Positions 32,755 to 40,957 of a stretch of 64,000 bases of DNA are shown here, one piece after another. The notes under the pieces were generated by a model. That model saw only the letters and a program-made list of their open reading frames with translations. It was not told the DNA's origin and did no database searches. The DNA lies in contig CAMLGZ010000001.1 of NCBI GenBank assembly GCA_946479745.1, forward strand, positions 186,001 to 250,000, read 5' to 3'. Numbering within the stretch: position 1 is the first letter of the stretch; every line of letters begins with the position of its first letter. Made by a program: the position numbers and the translations under genes. Source of the DNA: an uncultured Pseudoxanthomonas sp. (GTDB lineage: Bacteria > Pseudomonadota > Gammaproteobacteria > Xanthomonadales > Xanthomonadaceae).

Positions 32755-34181
32755 CGGAGGTATCCGATCCTCAACGACGGCGAATCGTCCAGGCCCTGGT
32801 TGCGGGCGGTGCTGCAGCTTCGGTTTCCTGCCAGCGGCACGGCGCAGAAGCGTCGGTCGAAGACGTCAGCCAGATGGAAAGCACGATCGTTGGCCGCATC
32901 GCCCGCCCCCGGTCCACACTCGAGGTCCAGCAGCTGCTACTGGCTTCGCGCCAACCGGTATCGATCGCCGGCGCGCGATACAGCATGGGCGGACAAACGG
33001 CCGAGCCCGGCTCGCTGCACCTGGACATGCGGGACATGAATCGCTTGATCCGTCTGGAGGTCGCCGGGCGGACCGCACGCGTACAGGCGGGCATGCGTTG
33101 GCGCGATCTCCAGGACATCCTCGATCCGCACGATCTGGCGGTGAGCGTGATGCAGAGCTACAGCAATTTTTCCGTCGGCGGCTCAGCCTCGGTCAATTGC
33201 CATGGCCGCTACGTCGGCGCCGGCCCCATGGCCAATTCCATCCGTGCATTGCAACTGGTCACTGCCGACGGCAAAGCCCGCGAGTTGGACCGGAACAAGG
33301 AACCCGGCTTGTTCGCAGCGGCAATCGGCGGCTATGGCGGGCTGGGCGTGATCACCGAGGTAGAACTGGACCTGGCCGTCAACGAGAAGATGTCGCGCCA
33401 CGCAGTACGCATCGCGCTCGAAGACTACCCACGCTACTTCCTGGAAAAGATACATGGCAATCCCGGAGTAGTCATGCATAACGCCGACCTGATGCCGCCG
33501 CGATTCGATCGGCCACTGACTATCAGCTGGACGCGCACGGATGCATCCTTGACCGAGACGCGGCGGCTGATTCCGCGCGGACTGGATTACGGCCGCCAGC
33601 AGAACCTCATCTGGTCGGCTTCGGAACTGCCGATAGGCGACGACTTGCGCGATCGGTATCTCACCGACCGCATCCTCCACGAGAAGTCCGTGGTGATGCG
33701 CAACTTCGAGGCCAGCCAGGATACGGCTTCGCTTGAGCCGCGTACCCGCATGATCTCCACCTACCTGCTGCAGGAATACTTCATCCCCGTAGCCGATTTC
33801 CTGCCGTTCGCGCGGCAGATGACGGATATCCTGCGCATGCACGATGTCAATGCTTTGAATGTCTCCATCCGGCATTCGCCGGCAGACACGGTTTCGCTAC
33901 TGCCCTGGGCGCCCGATGAAGTCTTTTCCTTCGTCCTCTACTACAAGCAGCGCTCGACCGATCGCGCCGATCGCGCATCGGAGCGATGGACGCGCAAGTT
34001 GATCGATGCGGCTTTGTCGATGGGCGGCCGATACTATCTGCCTTATCGCCTGCATGCCTCGCAGTCGCAGTTCCACGCGGCCTATCCTGAGGCGCAGGCC
34101 TATGCGGATATCAAGCGCGAAGTCGATCCGGACTATCGGTTCCGCAACCGCCTGTGGGATAAGTACCTGCCCCGGATTTGA
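32751..34181 (+). CDS. FAD-linked oxidase (PCMH/FAD_binding_4), Tat-type signal
   Basis: A 476-residue oxidoreductase. The N-terminus contains RRRIVQALVAGGAAASVSC, consistent with a Tat signal, possibly a lipoprotein. The FAD domain shows SRQPVSIAGARYSMGGQT (FAD-binding His replaced by Arg-Tyr context), SVGGSASVNCHGRYVG and AIGGYGGLGVITEVEL, as in D-arabinono-lactone/cholesterol-oxidase-type VAO proteins; the C-terminal domain ends FRNRLWDKYL. The substrate is not known. It overlaps the VanY-type stop by 4 bases and appears to end the operon. Confidence 0.8.
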   Translation: MTEVSDPQRRRIVQALVAGGAAASVSCQRHGAEASVEDVSQMESTIVGRIARPRSTLEVQQLLLASRQPVSIAGARYSMGGQTAEPGSLHLDMRDMNRLIRLEVAGRTARVQAGMRWRDLQDILDPHDLAVSVMQSYSNFSVGGSASVNCHGRYVGAGPMANSIRALQLVTADGKARELDRNKEPGLFAAAIGGYGGLGVITEVELDLAVNEKMSRHAVRIALEDYPRYFLEKIHGNPGVVMHNADLMPPRFDRPLTISWTRTDASLTETRRLIPRGLDYGRQQNLIWSASELPIGDDLRDRYLTDRILHEKSVVMRNFEASQDTASLEPRTRMISTYLLQEYFIPVADFLPFARQMTDILRMHDVNALNVSIRHSPADTVSLLPWAPDEVFSFVLYYKQRSTDRADRASERWTRKLIDAALSMGGRYYLPYRLHASQSQFHAAYPEAQAYADIKREVDPDYRFRNRLWDKYLPRI

Positions 34182-34242
34182 TCCGGCTTCCTTTGGCAAT
34201 GCCGCACCCGCCGCCACCCCTTCCCAAGCATTGGACATTCGC

Positions 34243-35280
34243 ATGACCGACATCGCCGCTCTGCAGAACCACCAGATCCGACTCGCAGCCCGCCCCGTCG
34301 GCATGACCACTCGCGAGAACTGGCAGTTCACGACCGAAGCGGTGGCCGAGCCGGCCGAAGGCGGCGTGCTGGTGAAGACGCTTTCGCTGTCGCTGGATCC
34401 TGCGATGCGCGGTTGGATGAACGAAGGCAAGTCGTACATCGCGCCTGTGGAAATCGGCGAGGTGATGCGCGCGGGCGGGATCGGCAAGGTATTGGCTTCG
34501 AAGCACGAGGGCTTTGCGGTCGGCGACCTGGTGACGGGAGGCTTGGGTGTGCAGGAATACCGCCAGTTCGCGCCGGCCGAAATCAAGCGCCAGGGCGTCA
34601 GCAAGATCGATCTGCGCATGGGAACCCTCACCCAATGGCTCAACGTGCTGGGCATGCCGGGCATGACCGGCTATTTCGGCCTGATGGATGTGGGCCAGCC
34701 GAAGGAAGGTGATGTGGTGGTGGTTTCGGGCGCTTCGGGCGCGGTGGGCCAGACCGTGGGCCAACTGGCCAGGATCAAGGGATGCCGCGTGGTCGGCATC
34801 GCCGGCGGCAAGGCCAAGTGCGATTTCGTGGTGAACGAAATGGGCTTCGACGCCTGCATCGACTACAAGAACGAAGACGTGCGCGCCGGCCTGAAGACGC
34901 ACTGCCCCGACGGCATCGACATCTACTTCGACAACGTGGGCGGCGAAATCCTGGACCACGTGCTGGCGCGCTTGCGCCGCAAGGCGCGCATCATCATCTG
35001 CGGCGCGGTTTCCCAGTACAACAGCGCCGCCGGCGTGCAGGGACCGAAGAACTACCTGTCGCTGCTGGTCAATCGCGCGCGCATGGAGGGCATCGTCGTG
35101 TTCGATTACGCGGACCGCTACCCCATGGCCATCGCCGAGCTCGCCGGCTATCTGAAGGACGGGCGCATGAAATCGCGCGAAGATGTGGTGGTGGGGCTGG
35201 AGACCTTCCCTGACTCCCTGATCAAGCTTTTCACCGGCGAGAACTTCGGCAAGCTGGTGTTGCAGGTTTCATCGGAATAG
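34243..35280 (+). CDS. NADP-dependent medium-chain reductase (curcumin/2-alkenal reductase type)
   Basis: A 345-residue zinc-free MDR protein. LSLSLDPAMRGWMNEGKSYI is the substrate-binding N-terminal motif of the CurA/leukotriene-B4-dehydrogenase group. VVVSGASGAVGQTVGQLARIKGCRVVG is the NADP fold with AxxGxxG, and YFDNVGGEILDHVLARL follows. Members reduce the double bond of enones using NADPH. The start is the ATG at 34243, 61 bases after the FAD oxidase; an upstream extension would overlap that gene. The enzyme substrate cannot be read from sequence. Confidence 0.88.
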   Translation: MTDIAALQNHQIRLAARPVGMTTRENWQFTTEAVAEPAEGGVLVKTLSLSLDPAMRGWMNEGKSYIAPVEIGEVMRAGGIGKVLASKHEGFAVGDLVTGGLGVQEYRQFAPAEIKRQGVSKIDLRMGTLTQWLNVLGMPGMTGYFGLMDVGQPKEGDVVVVSGASGAVGQTVGQLARIKGCRVVGIAGGKAKCDFVVNEMGFDACIDYKNEDVRAGLKTHCPDGIDIYFDNVGGEILDHVLARLRRKARIIICGAVSQYNSAAGVQGPKNYLSLLVNRARMEGIVVFDYADRYPMAIAELAGYLKDGRMKSREDVVVGLETFPDSLIKLFTGENFGKLVLQVSSE

Positions 35281-35306
35281 TGCGCAAATCCAACCAGGGA
35301 AGGGAC

Positions 35307-35648
35307 ATGACCAGCGAACAGTCGCCGGCATCGCAGGCAGGAAATCCACCACGGCCCGATCGAAAGGTTACGGCACGCGTCTGCGCCATCGCGTGCGCGG
35401 CGACGCTGCTTCTGCTCTCTGCCGTCCTCGTTTATGCCCACGCCGGCGTAGGCTGCTACATGGGTTTGATCCTGATGGCCGCTTCGGTGGTGGTCCTGGG
35501 CAGCACGGCATTGGTTCTGTTGGCGATCTCCGCCTGGTTGCGGCTTGCGGAACTGATCTGGCTGGGCATCGCCTGCCTGCTGATCGCATTCGCCACCGGG
35601 TTGGCGATCCAGCTTTTACCCGCCGTCGTCTGCGGCTACCCCGGATAA
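35307..35648 (+). CDS. Small membrane protein of unknown function (113 aa)
   Basis: A 113-residue protein with a polar N-terminus (TSEQSPASQAGNPPRPDRK) and about three hydrophobic spans (about 25-43, 47-73, 79-105), ending VVCGYPG. The ATG at 35307 follows AAGGGA; a GTG at 35280 overlapping the previous stop is an alternative. It lies 26 bases after the reductase and 14 bases before the LysR gene on the same strand. I do not recognise the family. Confidence 0.55.
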   Translation: MTSEQSPASQAGNPPRPDRKVTARVCAIACAATLLLLSAVLVYAHAGVGCYMGLILMAASVVVLGSTALVLLAISAWLRLAELIWLGIACLLIAFATGLAIQLLPAVVCGYPG

Positions 35649-35662
35649 GGAAGGGTTTTCCA

Positions 35663-36568
35663 ATGGATCATCTGGCAGCCATGCGCGCCTTCAAACTGGT
35701 GGTGGAAACCGGCGGGTTTTCCGCGGCCGCCGAAGTGATGGATGTTTCCCACACCGTCGTCTCGCGTCAGATCAGGCAATTGGAACAAGCGCTCGGCTCG
35801 CAGTTGCTCAACCGCACTACACGACGTTTGGCATTGACCCAGGCCGGTCAACTCTATTACCAGCGCACCGTCGAAATCCTGGAACAGCTTGAAGATGCGG
35901 CGCTTGCCGTCTCGCAACACCAGACCCACGCTGCAGGCACCTTGCGGATCAATGCGCCGATGGCATTCGGCACCCTGGAATTGAGCCGTTGGCTGCCGCG
36001 TTTCATGGCCGCCTATCCCGACATCCGCGTGGATCTGGTCTGCGATGACCGCTTCGTCGATCTCATCGAGGGCGGTTTCGATGTCGGCCTGCGGGTAACT
36101 CGCACGCTTCCGGATTCCACCCTGGTGGCCAGGCGGCTGGCGACCTGCGAAATGGCGCTGATCGCATCCCCCGCTTATGTGCAGCGATTCGGGGCGCCGC
36201 AAACGCCAGGCGATCTCGTTCGCCACAACTACTTGACCTATTCGCTCGCGCTCAGATCGACAGACCTTGTGTTCCAGGGCCCCGAACAGGAATCCCATAC
36301 CGTCACTGTCCGCGGCAACCTGCAAGCCAACACCGGCATCATCGTGACCGAAGCGGTTCTGGCTGGCCAAGGCATTACCGCTTCGGCGACATTCGTGATT
36401 CACGAGTCGTTGCGCCGTGGCGAGCTGGTACGCCTATTGCCGGAATATCGGCTTGAACCACGCGAGCTGTACGCGCTTTACCCGCAAAATCGGCATGTAT
36501 CGCCCAAAGTGCGGGCATTCATCGATTTCGCAGCCGAATACTATGCGGTGCCACGCTGGTCTTGCTGA
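35663..36568 (+). CDS. LysR-family transcriptional regulator
   Basis: A 301-residue regulator, usual length. Residues 1-60 form the winged helix (MRAFKLVVETGGFSAAAE, HTVVSRQIRQLEQALGSQLL, NRTTRRLALTQAG). The effector domain (about 90-295) has GTLRINAPMAFGT, DLIEGGFDVGLRVT and LVARRLATCEMALIASPAY, as in the CrgA/AaeR-like subgroup that controls oxidoreductases. Possible targets are the neighbouring reductase or the exported cysteine hydrolase, but it is not divergent from either. It starts with ATG after AAGGAAGGG. Confidence 0.9.
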   Translation: MDHLAAMRAFKLVVETGGFSAAAEVMDVSHTVVSRQIRQLEQALGSQLLNRTTRRLALTQAGQLYYQRTVEILEQLEDAALAVSQHQTHAAGTLRINAPMAFGTLELSRWLPRFMAAYPDIRVDLVCDDRFVDLIEGGFDVGLRVTRTLPDSTLVARRLATCEMALIASPAYVQRFGAPQTPGDLVRHNYLTYSLALRSTDLVFQGPEQESHTVTVRGNLQANTGIIVTEAVLAGQGITASATFVIHESLRRGELVRLLPEYRLEPRELYALYPQNRHVSPKVRAFIDFAAEYYAVPRWSC

Positions 36569-36626
36569 GCAAATCACCAGATGTGCCCGCCACGGCGAGC
36601 ACATCCAGTCAACGGCATGGCAAATG

Positions 36627-37316
36627 CTACAACTTCAAAGGCAACGCAATGATCTCATCCGTAGTCATCACATCGCCGAACGTGTCTGCGATCCCCATCA
36701 ACGCGCCACGATGCAAATCCCCGTGCCCGACCGCACCAATGCCTGCCGCATCGATATCGCGAGTGGCGCTGGCGTCCGAGGATACGATCACCTCGTAACC
36801 CAATGGCGCTGCGTCACGCGCCGCACCAGCCACGCATGCATGCGTCATCAAGCCGGAAACGATGAGCGTCTTGATGCCGGCCGCTCTCAGCTGCGCGTCC
36901 AGATCGGTACTGGGAAACACGCTGACCGTATTCTTCCGCACTACTTTCTGGCCAGGCTGCGGCTGCAACTCGGGATGAAACTTGACGGACTCGCTGCCCT
37001 CGGCAAACAGCGGCGCACCTGCCGGAAGTACATGCTGGACGTGAAACACGGGGATTTTATTGCTGTCGGCAAAAGCCACCAGGCGCTTGGCATTTCCCAG
37101 GGCTGCCATACCGTCGGGAATCGGCATTTTCCCGGTGAAGTATTCGTTCTGGAAATCGATCACGATCAACGCTGTCGAACCCGGATCCAACTGATTCACA
37201 CGCGTAGCGCCCGCCATCGTGCGGATCGTCGGGGCATTCTGTCCGGCCTGGGCTTGGCATGCACTGAGCACACCCACCGCCGCCAGTATCAGTCCCTTGC
37301 TATTGAATAGATTCAT
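36627..37316 (-). CDS. Exported cysteine hydrolase (isochorismatase-like)
   Basis: A 229-residue protein. The N-terminus MNLFNSKGLILAAVGVLSAC is a lipoprotein-like signal with LSAC (Cys 20). The isochorismatase fold carries the triad Asp 54 (VIDFQNEYF), Lys 128 (VVRKNTVSVF) and Cys 161 (LMTHACVAGA). Family members cleave isochorismate, nicotinamide or carbamoyl substrates and are mostly cytosolic, so export is notable. The substrate is unknown. The gene is convergent with the LysR gene, separated by 58 bases. The ATG at 37316 was preferred to the longer frame to 37364 because it begins the signal peptide. Confidence 0.78.
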   Translation of the reverse strand: MNLFNSKGLILAAVGVLSACQAQAGQNAPTIRTMAGATRVNQLDPGSTALIVIDFQNEYFTGKMPIPDGMAALGNAKRLVAFADSNKIPVFHVQHVLPAGAPLFAEGSESVKFHPELQPQPGQKVVRKNTVSVFPSTDLDAQLRAAGIKTLIVSGLMTHACVAGAARDAAPLGYEVIVSSDASATRDIDAAGIGAVGHGDLHRGALMGIADTFGDVMTTDEIIALPLKL

Positions 37317-37458
37317 TGGTGTTTCCCTGGGCTGGTCCAGCCGTTGCTCAAAACGAGAGCGCACGATAGCGGGACAGCACCCCAGGATTAATGGCCGCTG
37401 CGGAACAATATTTGTACGTAAAACGCACAGATGGCCGTCAGTCCTGCGACCGCTTCGA

Positions 37459-37482
37459 GTAGGTCGGGGTTACATCCCCGAC
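37459..37482. repeat. Single GTAG-type REP (GGTCGGGG family, diverged)
   Basis: GTAGGTCGGGGTTACATCCCCGAC, a diverged single copy. Together with the element at 37592 it occupies most of the 419-base gap 37317-37735, in which I see no gene. Confidence 0.6.
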
Positions 37483-37591
37483 GCACGGAAACTGGAACCG
37501 TCCGGGGACCCGCAGTATGGAGTAGCTCCGTACTTGGTACGGGATCAACCTACGCAGGCTCCCGGCTTGCTTGCGTTGAACCCTACTCGAA

Positions 37592-37700
37592 AAGCGTGGC
37601 TCGACAGAGCCTGCCCCGGACTTGATCCGGGGCTCACCACGAACGGGACCTATCGACAGGCTCACCACGAACGGGATAAGTCGACAAGGTCACCACGAGC
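37592..37700. repeat. Cluster of TTCGTGGTGAGCC-family repeats
   Basis: Three fragments of the family at 1287 (GGCTCACCACGAACGGG twice and a degenerate GTCACCACGAGCAG) lie in tandem, with an inserted CCCCGGACTTGATCCGGGG palindrome. Confidence 0.65.
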
Positions 37701-37735
37701 AGAACCCGAGGTGCACACACTTGTTCGGAGATCTT

Positions 37736-38410
37736 TTAATCCTGCGAACGCTTGGTCGGCGTCTTCGCCTCGGCGGCAAAATCAGCGATGCGCCACAGGT
37801 ACTGGCTGGCGTAACTGCGATAGGGTCCCCACCGCTCTCCGCGTGCAAGCAGTTCCTTAGGCGTCGGCATGACCTCCAGCTTGTCGACGCGCTGCGCGCC
37901 CTTGCGAATGCCCAGATCGTCCACCGGCAGCACATCGGGACGGCCCAGACGGAACATCAGCATCATCTCCACGGTCCAGCGGCCGATCCCCCGCACCGGC
38001 ACCAGGGCGGCGACGATGTCGTCCTGGTGCATCGTGGACATCTGCCGCAGATTGGGTATCTCGCCATTGGCTTCGCGGGTCGCCAGATCGCGCAAAGCCA
38101 GGCTCTTGTTGCCGGAAACGCCGCAGGCACGCAAAGTCGCGTCGTCGATGCGCCCCAGCGTGTCGAAATGCAGCCGGGTGCTGCCGATGGCCGCTTCCAC
38201 ACGGCCCACGATGGTCGATGCCGCCTTGCCGCTGAGTTGCTGGTACAGGATCGCGCGGGCCAGGGCGTCTACCGGGTCGAACGGCTTGCGCCAGCCCGGC
38301 TGGGGTTCCAGATAGCCGACGCGTTTCATCCAGGCGCCCAGCTTGCGGTCGCGCTTGCTCAGATGATCGAAGGCTTCCTCGGTATCGAACCCTCGGGCGT
38401 GACGGGGCAT
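37736..38410 (-). CDS. DNA-3-methyladenine glycosylase, AlkA-like (HhH-GPD)
   Basis: A 224-residue base-excision repair glycosylase. AILYQQLSGKAASTIVGR (53-70) begins the HhH-GPD domain; VRGIGRWTVEMMLMFRLGR (139-157) is the helix-hairpin-helix with GIGxWT; LPVDDLGIRKG (161-171) has the catalytic Asp (165 by analogy). It removes alkylated purines from DNA. It lacks the N-terminal domain of E. coli AlkA and resembles the compact AlkA/Mag-like forms. The next gene upstream, a DUF423 protein, is 10 bases away. Confidence 0.9.
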   Translation of the reverse strand: MPRHARGFDTEEAFDHLSKRDRKLGAWMKRVGYLEPQPGWRKPFDPVDALARAILYQQLSGKAASTIVGRVEAAIGSTRLHFDTLGRIDDATLRACGVSGNKSLALRDLATREANGEIPNLRQMSTMHQDDIVAALVPVRGIGRWTVEMMLMFRLGRPDVLPVDDLGIRKGAQRVDKLEVMPTPKELLARGERWGPYRSYASQYLWRIADFAAEAKTPTKRSQD

Positions 38411-38420
38411 GCGGGCGGAC

Positions 38421-38792
38421 TCAGCGCCGGGCCGCGTCGAGCGCCCACAACAGCCAGCCCAGCATCAATCCGACGCCTCCCACCGGCGCCAGCTTGGCGC
38501 TGATCTGCGTCAGCGCCGTCAGGGCCAGGCCGCCTGAAAACAGCAGCGTGCCTATCAGCAACAGATAAAGGCCTGCGCGGCCCAGCGACCGCGAGGTGCC
38601 GGCGGCAAGCGCGGCAAGCGCGATGCCATGGCCGAATGCGTACAACGCGGCGGTCTGCAAATTGGATTGCGCATGCGCATCGGCGACGCCATGGGCGGCG
38701 TAGGCGCCCAGCGCGACGGCCAACGCTGCGAACAGAGCGCCGGAAAAAGCGAGCAAGGAGGGTTTGCGTTGGCGGCGGTCGTAATGCAACAA
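38421..38792 (-). CDS. DUF423 membrane protein (YgdD-like)
   Basis: A 123-residue protein with four hydrophobic spans. ALFAALAVALGAYAAHG, LQTAALYAFGHGIALA, YLLLIGTLLFSGGLAL and KLAPVGGVGLMLGWLLWA match the DUF423 family of small inner-membrane proteins (YgdD/YwdK). Its function is unknown. It is probably co-transcribed with the glycosylase gene (10-base gap). Confidence 0.88.
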   Translation of the reverse strand: MLHYDRRQRKPSLLAFSGALFAALAVALGAYAAHGVADAHAQSNLQTAALYAFGHGIALAALAAGTSRSLGRAGLYLLLIGTLLFSGGLALTALTQISAKLAPVGGVGLMLGWLLWALDAARR

Positions 38793-38852
38793 AGCAGCGG
38801 CCTCTTCAGGAAGCGGCGTCCTGGCCGATAACGGCAGATACTCCGAAATGCA

Positions 38853-38874
38853 ACGCGCCGCAAAAGCGGCGCGT
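38853..38874 (-). terminator. Hairpin after the SRPBCC gene
   Basis: ACGCGCCGC AAAA GCGGCGCGT, a perfect 9-bp stem, lies between the DUF423 gene and the SRPBCC gene, about 75 bases past the latter's stop on the minus strand. Only a weak T-rich tail follows. Confidence 0.5.
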
Positions 38875-38946
38875 CACCTCCAAACCGCGCGCAGACCGGA
38901 GTCCGCGACGCGTTATTGCTATGGCCCGATGTTGCCTGGCTTGGTC

Positions 38947-40113
38947 TTACTTGATGGCCCAATACACGTCGAACGCGCCATCGGCGGTGAACGCCTGATC
39001 CACGCCGCCCTTCCAGGATTCGTAAGGACGGTCGGCGACTTCATAGCCATTGGTCATCGCCCAGGCGCGCAGCGAACTGCGCACGGCGTCCAGTTCGGCC
39101 ATGTAACCGGTGTAACTGGCGGAAGCGGCGCGATGCGCCTCGACATGCACGTACTCGACCGGCGTACCGGAAACCGAAACCTTCAGCGGACCGGTCGAGG
39201 CCGTCGTCGTAGCCGGCAGCGCGATCGGCGGCTCCTTGGCCTTGTCCTTGTCGCCATTGGCCGGCTTCGACGCCGCGCCGCTGCGCTTGCGCACTGGCTG
39301 GGCTACGTCGAAAGCGTATTTCTCGGTGCCGAAATCGGTGGTGACGATGCGCACCGGGCCAGCGGCTTCAAGGCCGTTGGATTCCATCACGCGCTTGATC
39401 CACTCCTGGTTGGCCTTGATCGACGCCTTGATGACTTCGTTGTTGCGGTCGATGTTGCCGGCCTTGACCACCAGCAGGTCTTCGGCGGGAAGCTCGACGA
39501 CCTTGAGGCCGGTCAGCTTGGAGCCTTCGATGCGGTAGTCGAAATTAGGCACGGTGGCCAGCATGTTGGTCAGCTTGGACAAGCTGGCCTTGACCGAATC
39601 GCCGACATGGCGGCTGACGTACATGCCGTTGAAACGGCCGAGCAGGTTCCAGCCGTAGTTCACGTCGTAAGTCTGGGTGACCTTCACGTTGCGGCCGTTC
39701 TTGCCGGCCGGCTCCAGGGTGAAGACCGTCTTCTTGTCGCCGCCGGGGGTGCGGTCGTCGATGGCGTACCCCACCTTGCCGCCACCAGTGCCGGCCGGGG
39801 CCTCGCTCTCGGTGATTTCCCAGTGGCCCTTGCCCCAGCGCTTGTCGGCCGAGTTGAAGTCGACGCGCGCGCCGACGCCGGTGTGGCCTTCGCCGCCGCC
39901 GCTATAGGCGAGCTCGGAAACCTTGCCGGGCATCAGCAGGTTCCAGTCCTTCAGCCGGCGGACGTTGTTGATAGTGTCGAACACGATAGTCATGCGTCGA
40001 TTGGTCTCGGTGCTTTCCACCAAGTGACGCTTGGAAGGCAGCACCAGGCCGACCACCAGGAACAGCGCTAGGACAAGCGCCAGTGCAATCAGGAACTCGA
40101 GCAAACGGGTCAT
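38947..40113 (-). CDS. Membrane-anchored SRPBCC protein
   Basis: A 388-residue protein. One membrane segment (about 5-26, LEFLIALALVLALFLVVGLVLP) leads to a START/SRPBCC-type domain (about 33-185): VESTETNRRMTIVFDTINNV, DWNLLMPGKVSEL and GHWEITESE are typical of the polyketide-cyclase-like group. A second alpha/beta domain (about 200-388) follows, interrupted by a Lys/Pro/Ala-rich linker near 285-305; it resembles GyrI-like effector domains. The ligand is unknown. It is monocistronic by position. Confidence 0.75.
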   Translation of the reverse strand: MTRLLEFLIALALVLALFLVVGLVLPSKRHLVESTETNRRMTIVFDTINNVRRLKDWNLLMPGKVSELAYSGGGEGHTGVGARVDFNSADKRWGKGHWEITESEAPAGTGGGKVGYAIDDRTPGGDKKTVFTLEPAGKNGRNVKVTQTYDVNYGWNLLGRFNGMYVSRHVGDSVKASLSKLTNMLATVPNFDYRIEGSKLTGLKVVELPAEDLLVVKAGNIDRNNEVIKASIKANQEWIKRVMESNGLEAAGPVRIVTTDFGTEKYAFDVAQPVRKRSGAASKPANGDKDKAKEPPIALPATTTASTGPLKVSVSGTPVEYVHVEAHRAASASYTGYMAELDAVRSSLRAWAMTNGYEVADRPYESWKGGVDQAFTADGAFDVYWAIK

Positions 40114-40274
40114 TCAGCAGTCTCCGGGGGCCGATCCCTTGGCCAATGAAATAGGTGCAGGGCGCATCCTAGCAGGCTTGGCGGATTCGGTCAGCCCGTC
40201 AGTGCGTCAGCGGGCACTACATCGCGGCACAACGGAATCTTCACCCGCCTCGGAAAGCGGCAAAAAGCGCGGAA

Positions 40275-40297
40275 CAGGGCCGGGCAACCCGGCCCTG
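40275..40297 (-). terminator. Hairpin after the response regulator gene
   Basis: CAGGGCCGGG CAA CCCGGCCCTG, a perfect 10-bp stem, lies 19 bases past the regulator's stop; a TTTTTG follows 9 bases later on the minus strand. Confidence 0.7.
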
Positions 40298-40315
40298 CTC
40301 TGCCGGCTTTCCGGT

Positions 40316-40957
40316 TCAGACCAGCTGAAGTTCGAATGCCTTGAGCACGGCCCGGGTGCGGTCGCGTACGCCCAGTTTGGACAGGATATTGGAGACGTGA
40401 TTCTTGATGGTGCCCTCGGCCACGCCCAGAGAATTGGCGATTTCCTTGTTGGAAAAACCGCTGGCCATCAGGCGCAGGATCTCGGTTTCCCGGTCGGTCA
40501 GCGGATCGGGCCGGTCCAGGCTGACGAAATCGTTGCGCATGTGCTCCAGGCCCGACAGCAATCGCTGGGTCACGGCCGGTTGCACCAGCGAACCGCCCGA
40601 CGCCACGGTACGGATTGCCCCCACCAGCTGCTCCAGCGAGACATCCTTCAGCAGGTAGCCCTTGGCCCCCGCTTTCAGCCCGGCCAGCACCAATTGGTCG
40701 TCGTCGAAAGTGGTGAGGATGATCGCCGGGGGCAGCTGCTGCGCCGCGGCCAGGGCCTGCAACGCTTCCAATCCGGACATGACCGGCATGCGCATGTCCA
40801 TCAACACCACGTCCGGCTTGATCTGCGGTATGAGCTCCACGGCCTGACGGCCGTCGGCGGCTTCGGCCACCACTTCTATCCCGTCGTCCAGCCCCAACAG
40901 GGAGCGGATGCCCTCCCTCACCAGCGTTTGGTCGTCGACCAGGCAGACACGGATCAT
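40316..40957 (-). CDS. NarL/LuxR-family response regulator
   Basis: A 213-residue protein. The receiver domain has the acidic pair Asp 8/9 (CLVDDQTLV), phosphorylation site Asp 54 (VVLMDMRMP) and GAKGYLLKDV near 100. The LuxR helix-turn-helix (about 148-205) has LTDRETEILRLMASGFSNKEIA and VKNHVSNIL-type recognition (GTIKNHVSNILSKLGV). Its start overlaps the kinase stop (ATGA), so the pair is translationally coupled. Layout resembles DesK/DesR and similar two-component pairs. Targets are unknown. Confidence 0.93.
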   Translation of the reverse strand: MIRVCLVDDQTLVREGIRSLLGLDDGIEVVAEAADGRQAVELIPQIKPDVVLMDMRMPVMSGLEALQALAAAQQLPPAIILTTFDDDQLVLAGLKAGAKGYLLKDVSLEQLVGAIRTVASGGSLVQPAVTQRLLSGLEHMRNDFVSLDRPDPLTDRETEILRLMASGFSNKEIANSLGVAEGTIKNHVSNILSKLGVRDRTRAVLKAFELQLV

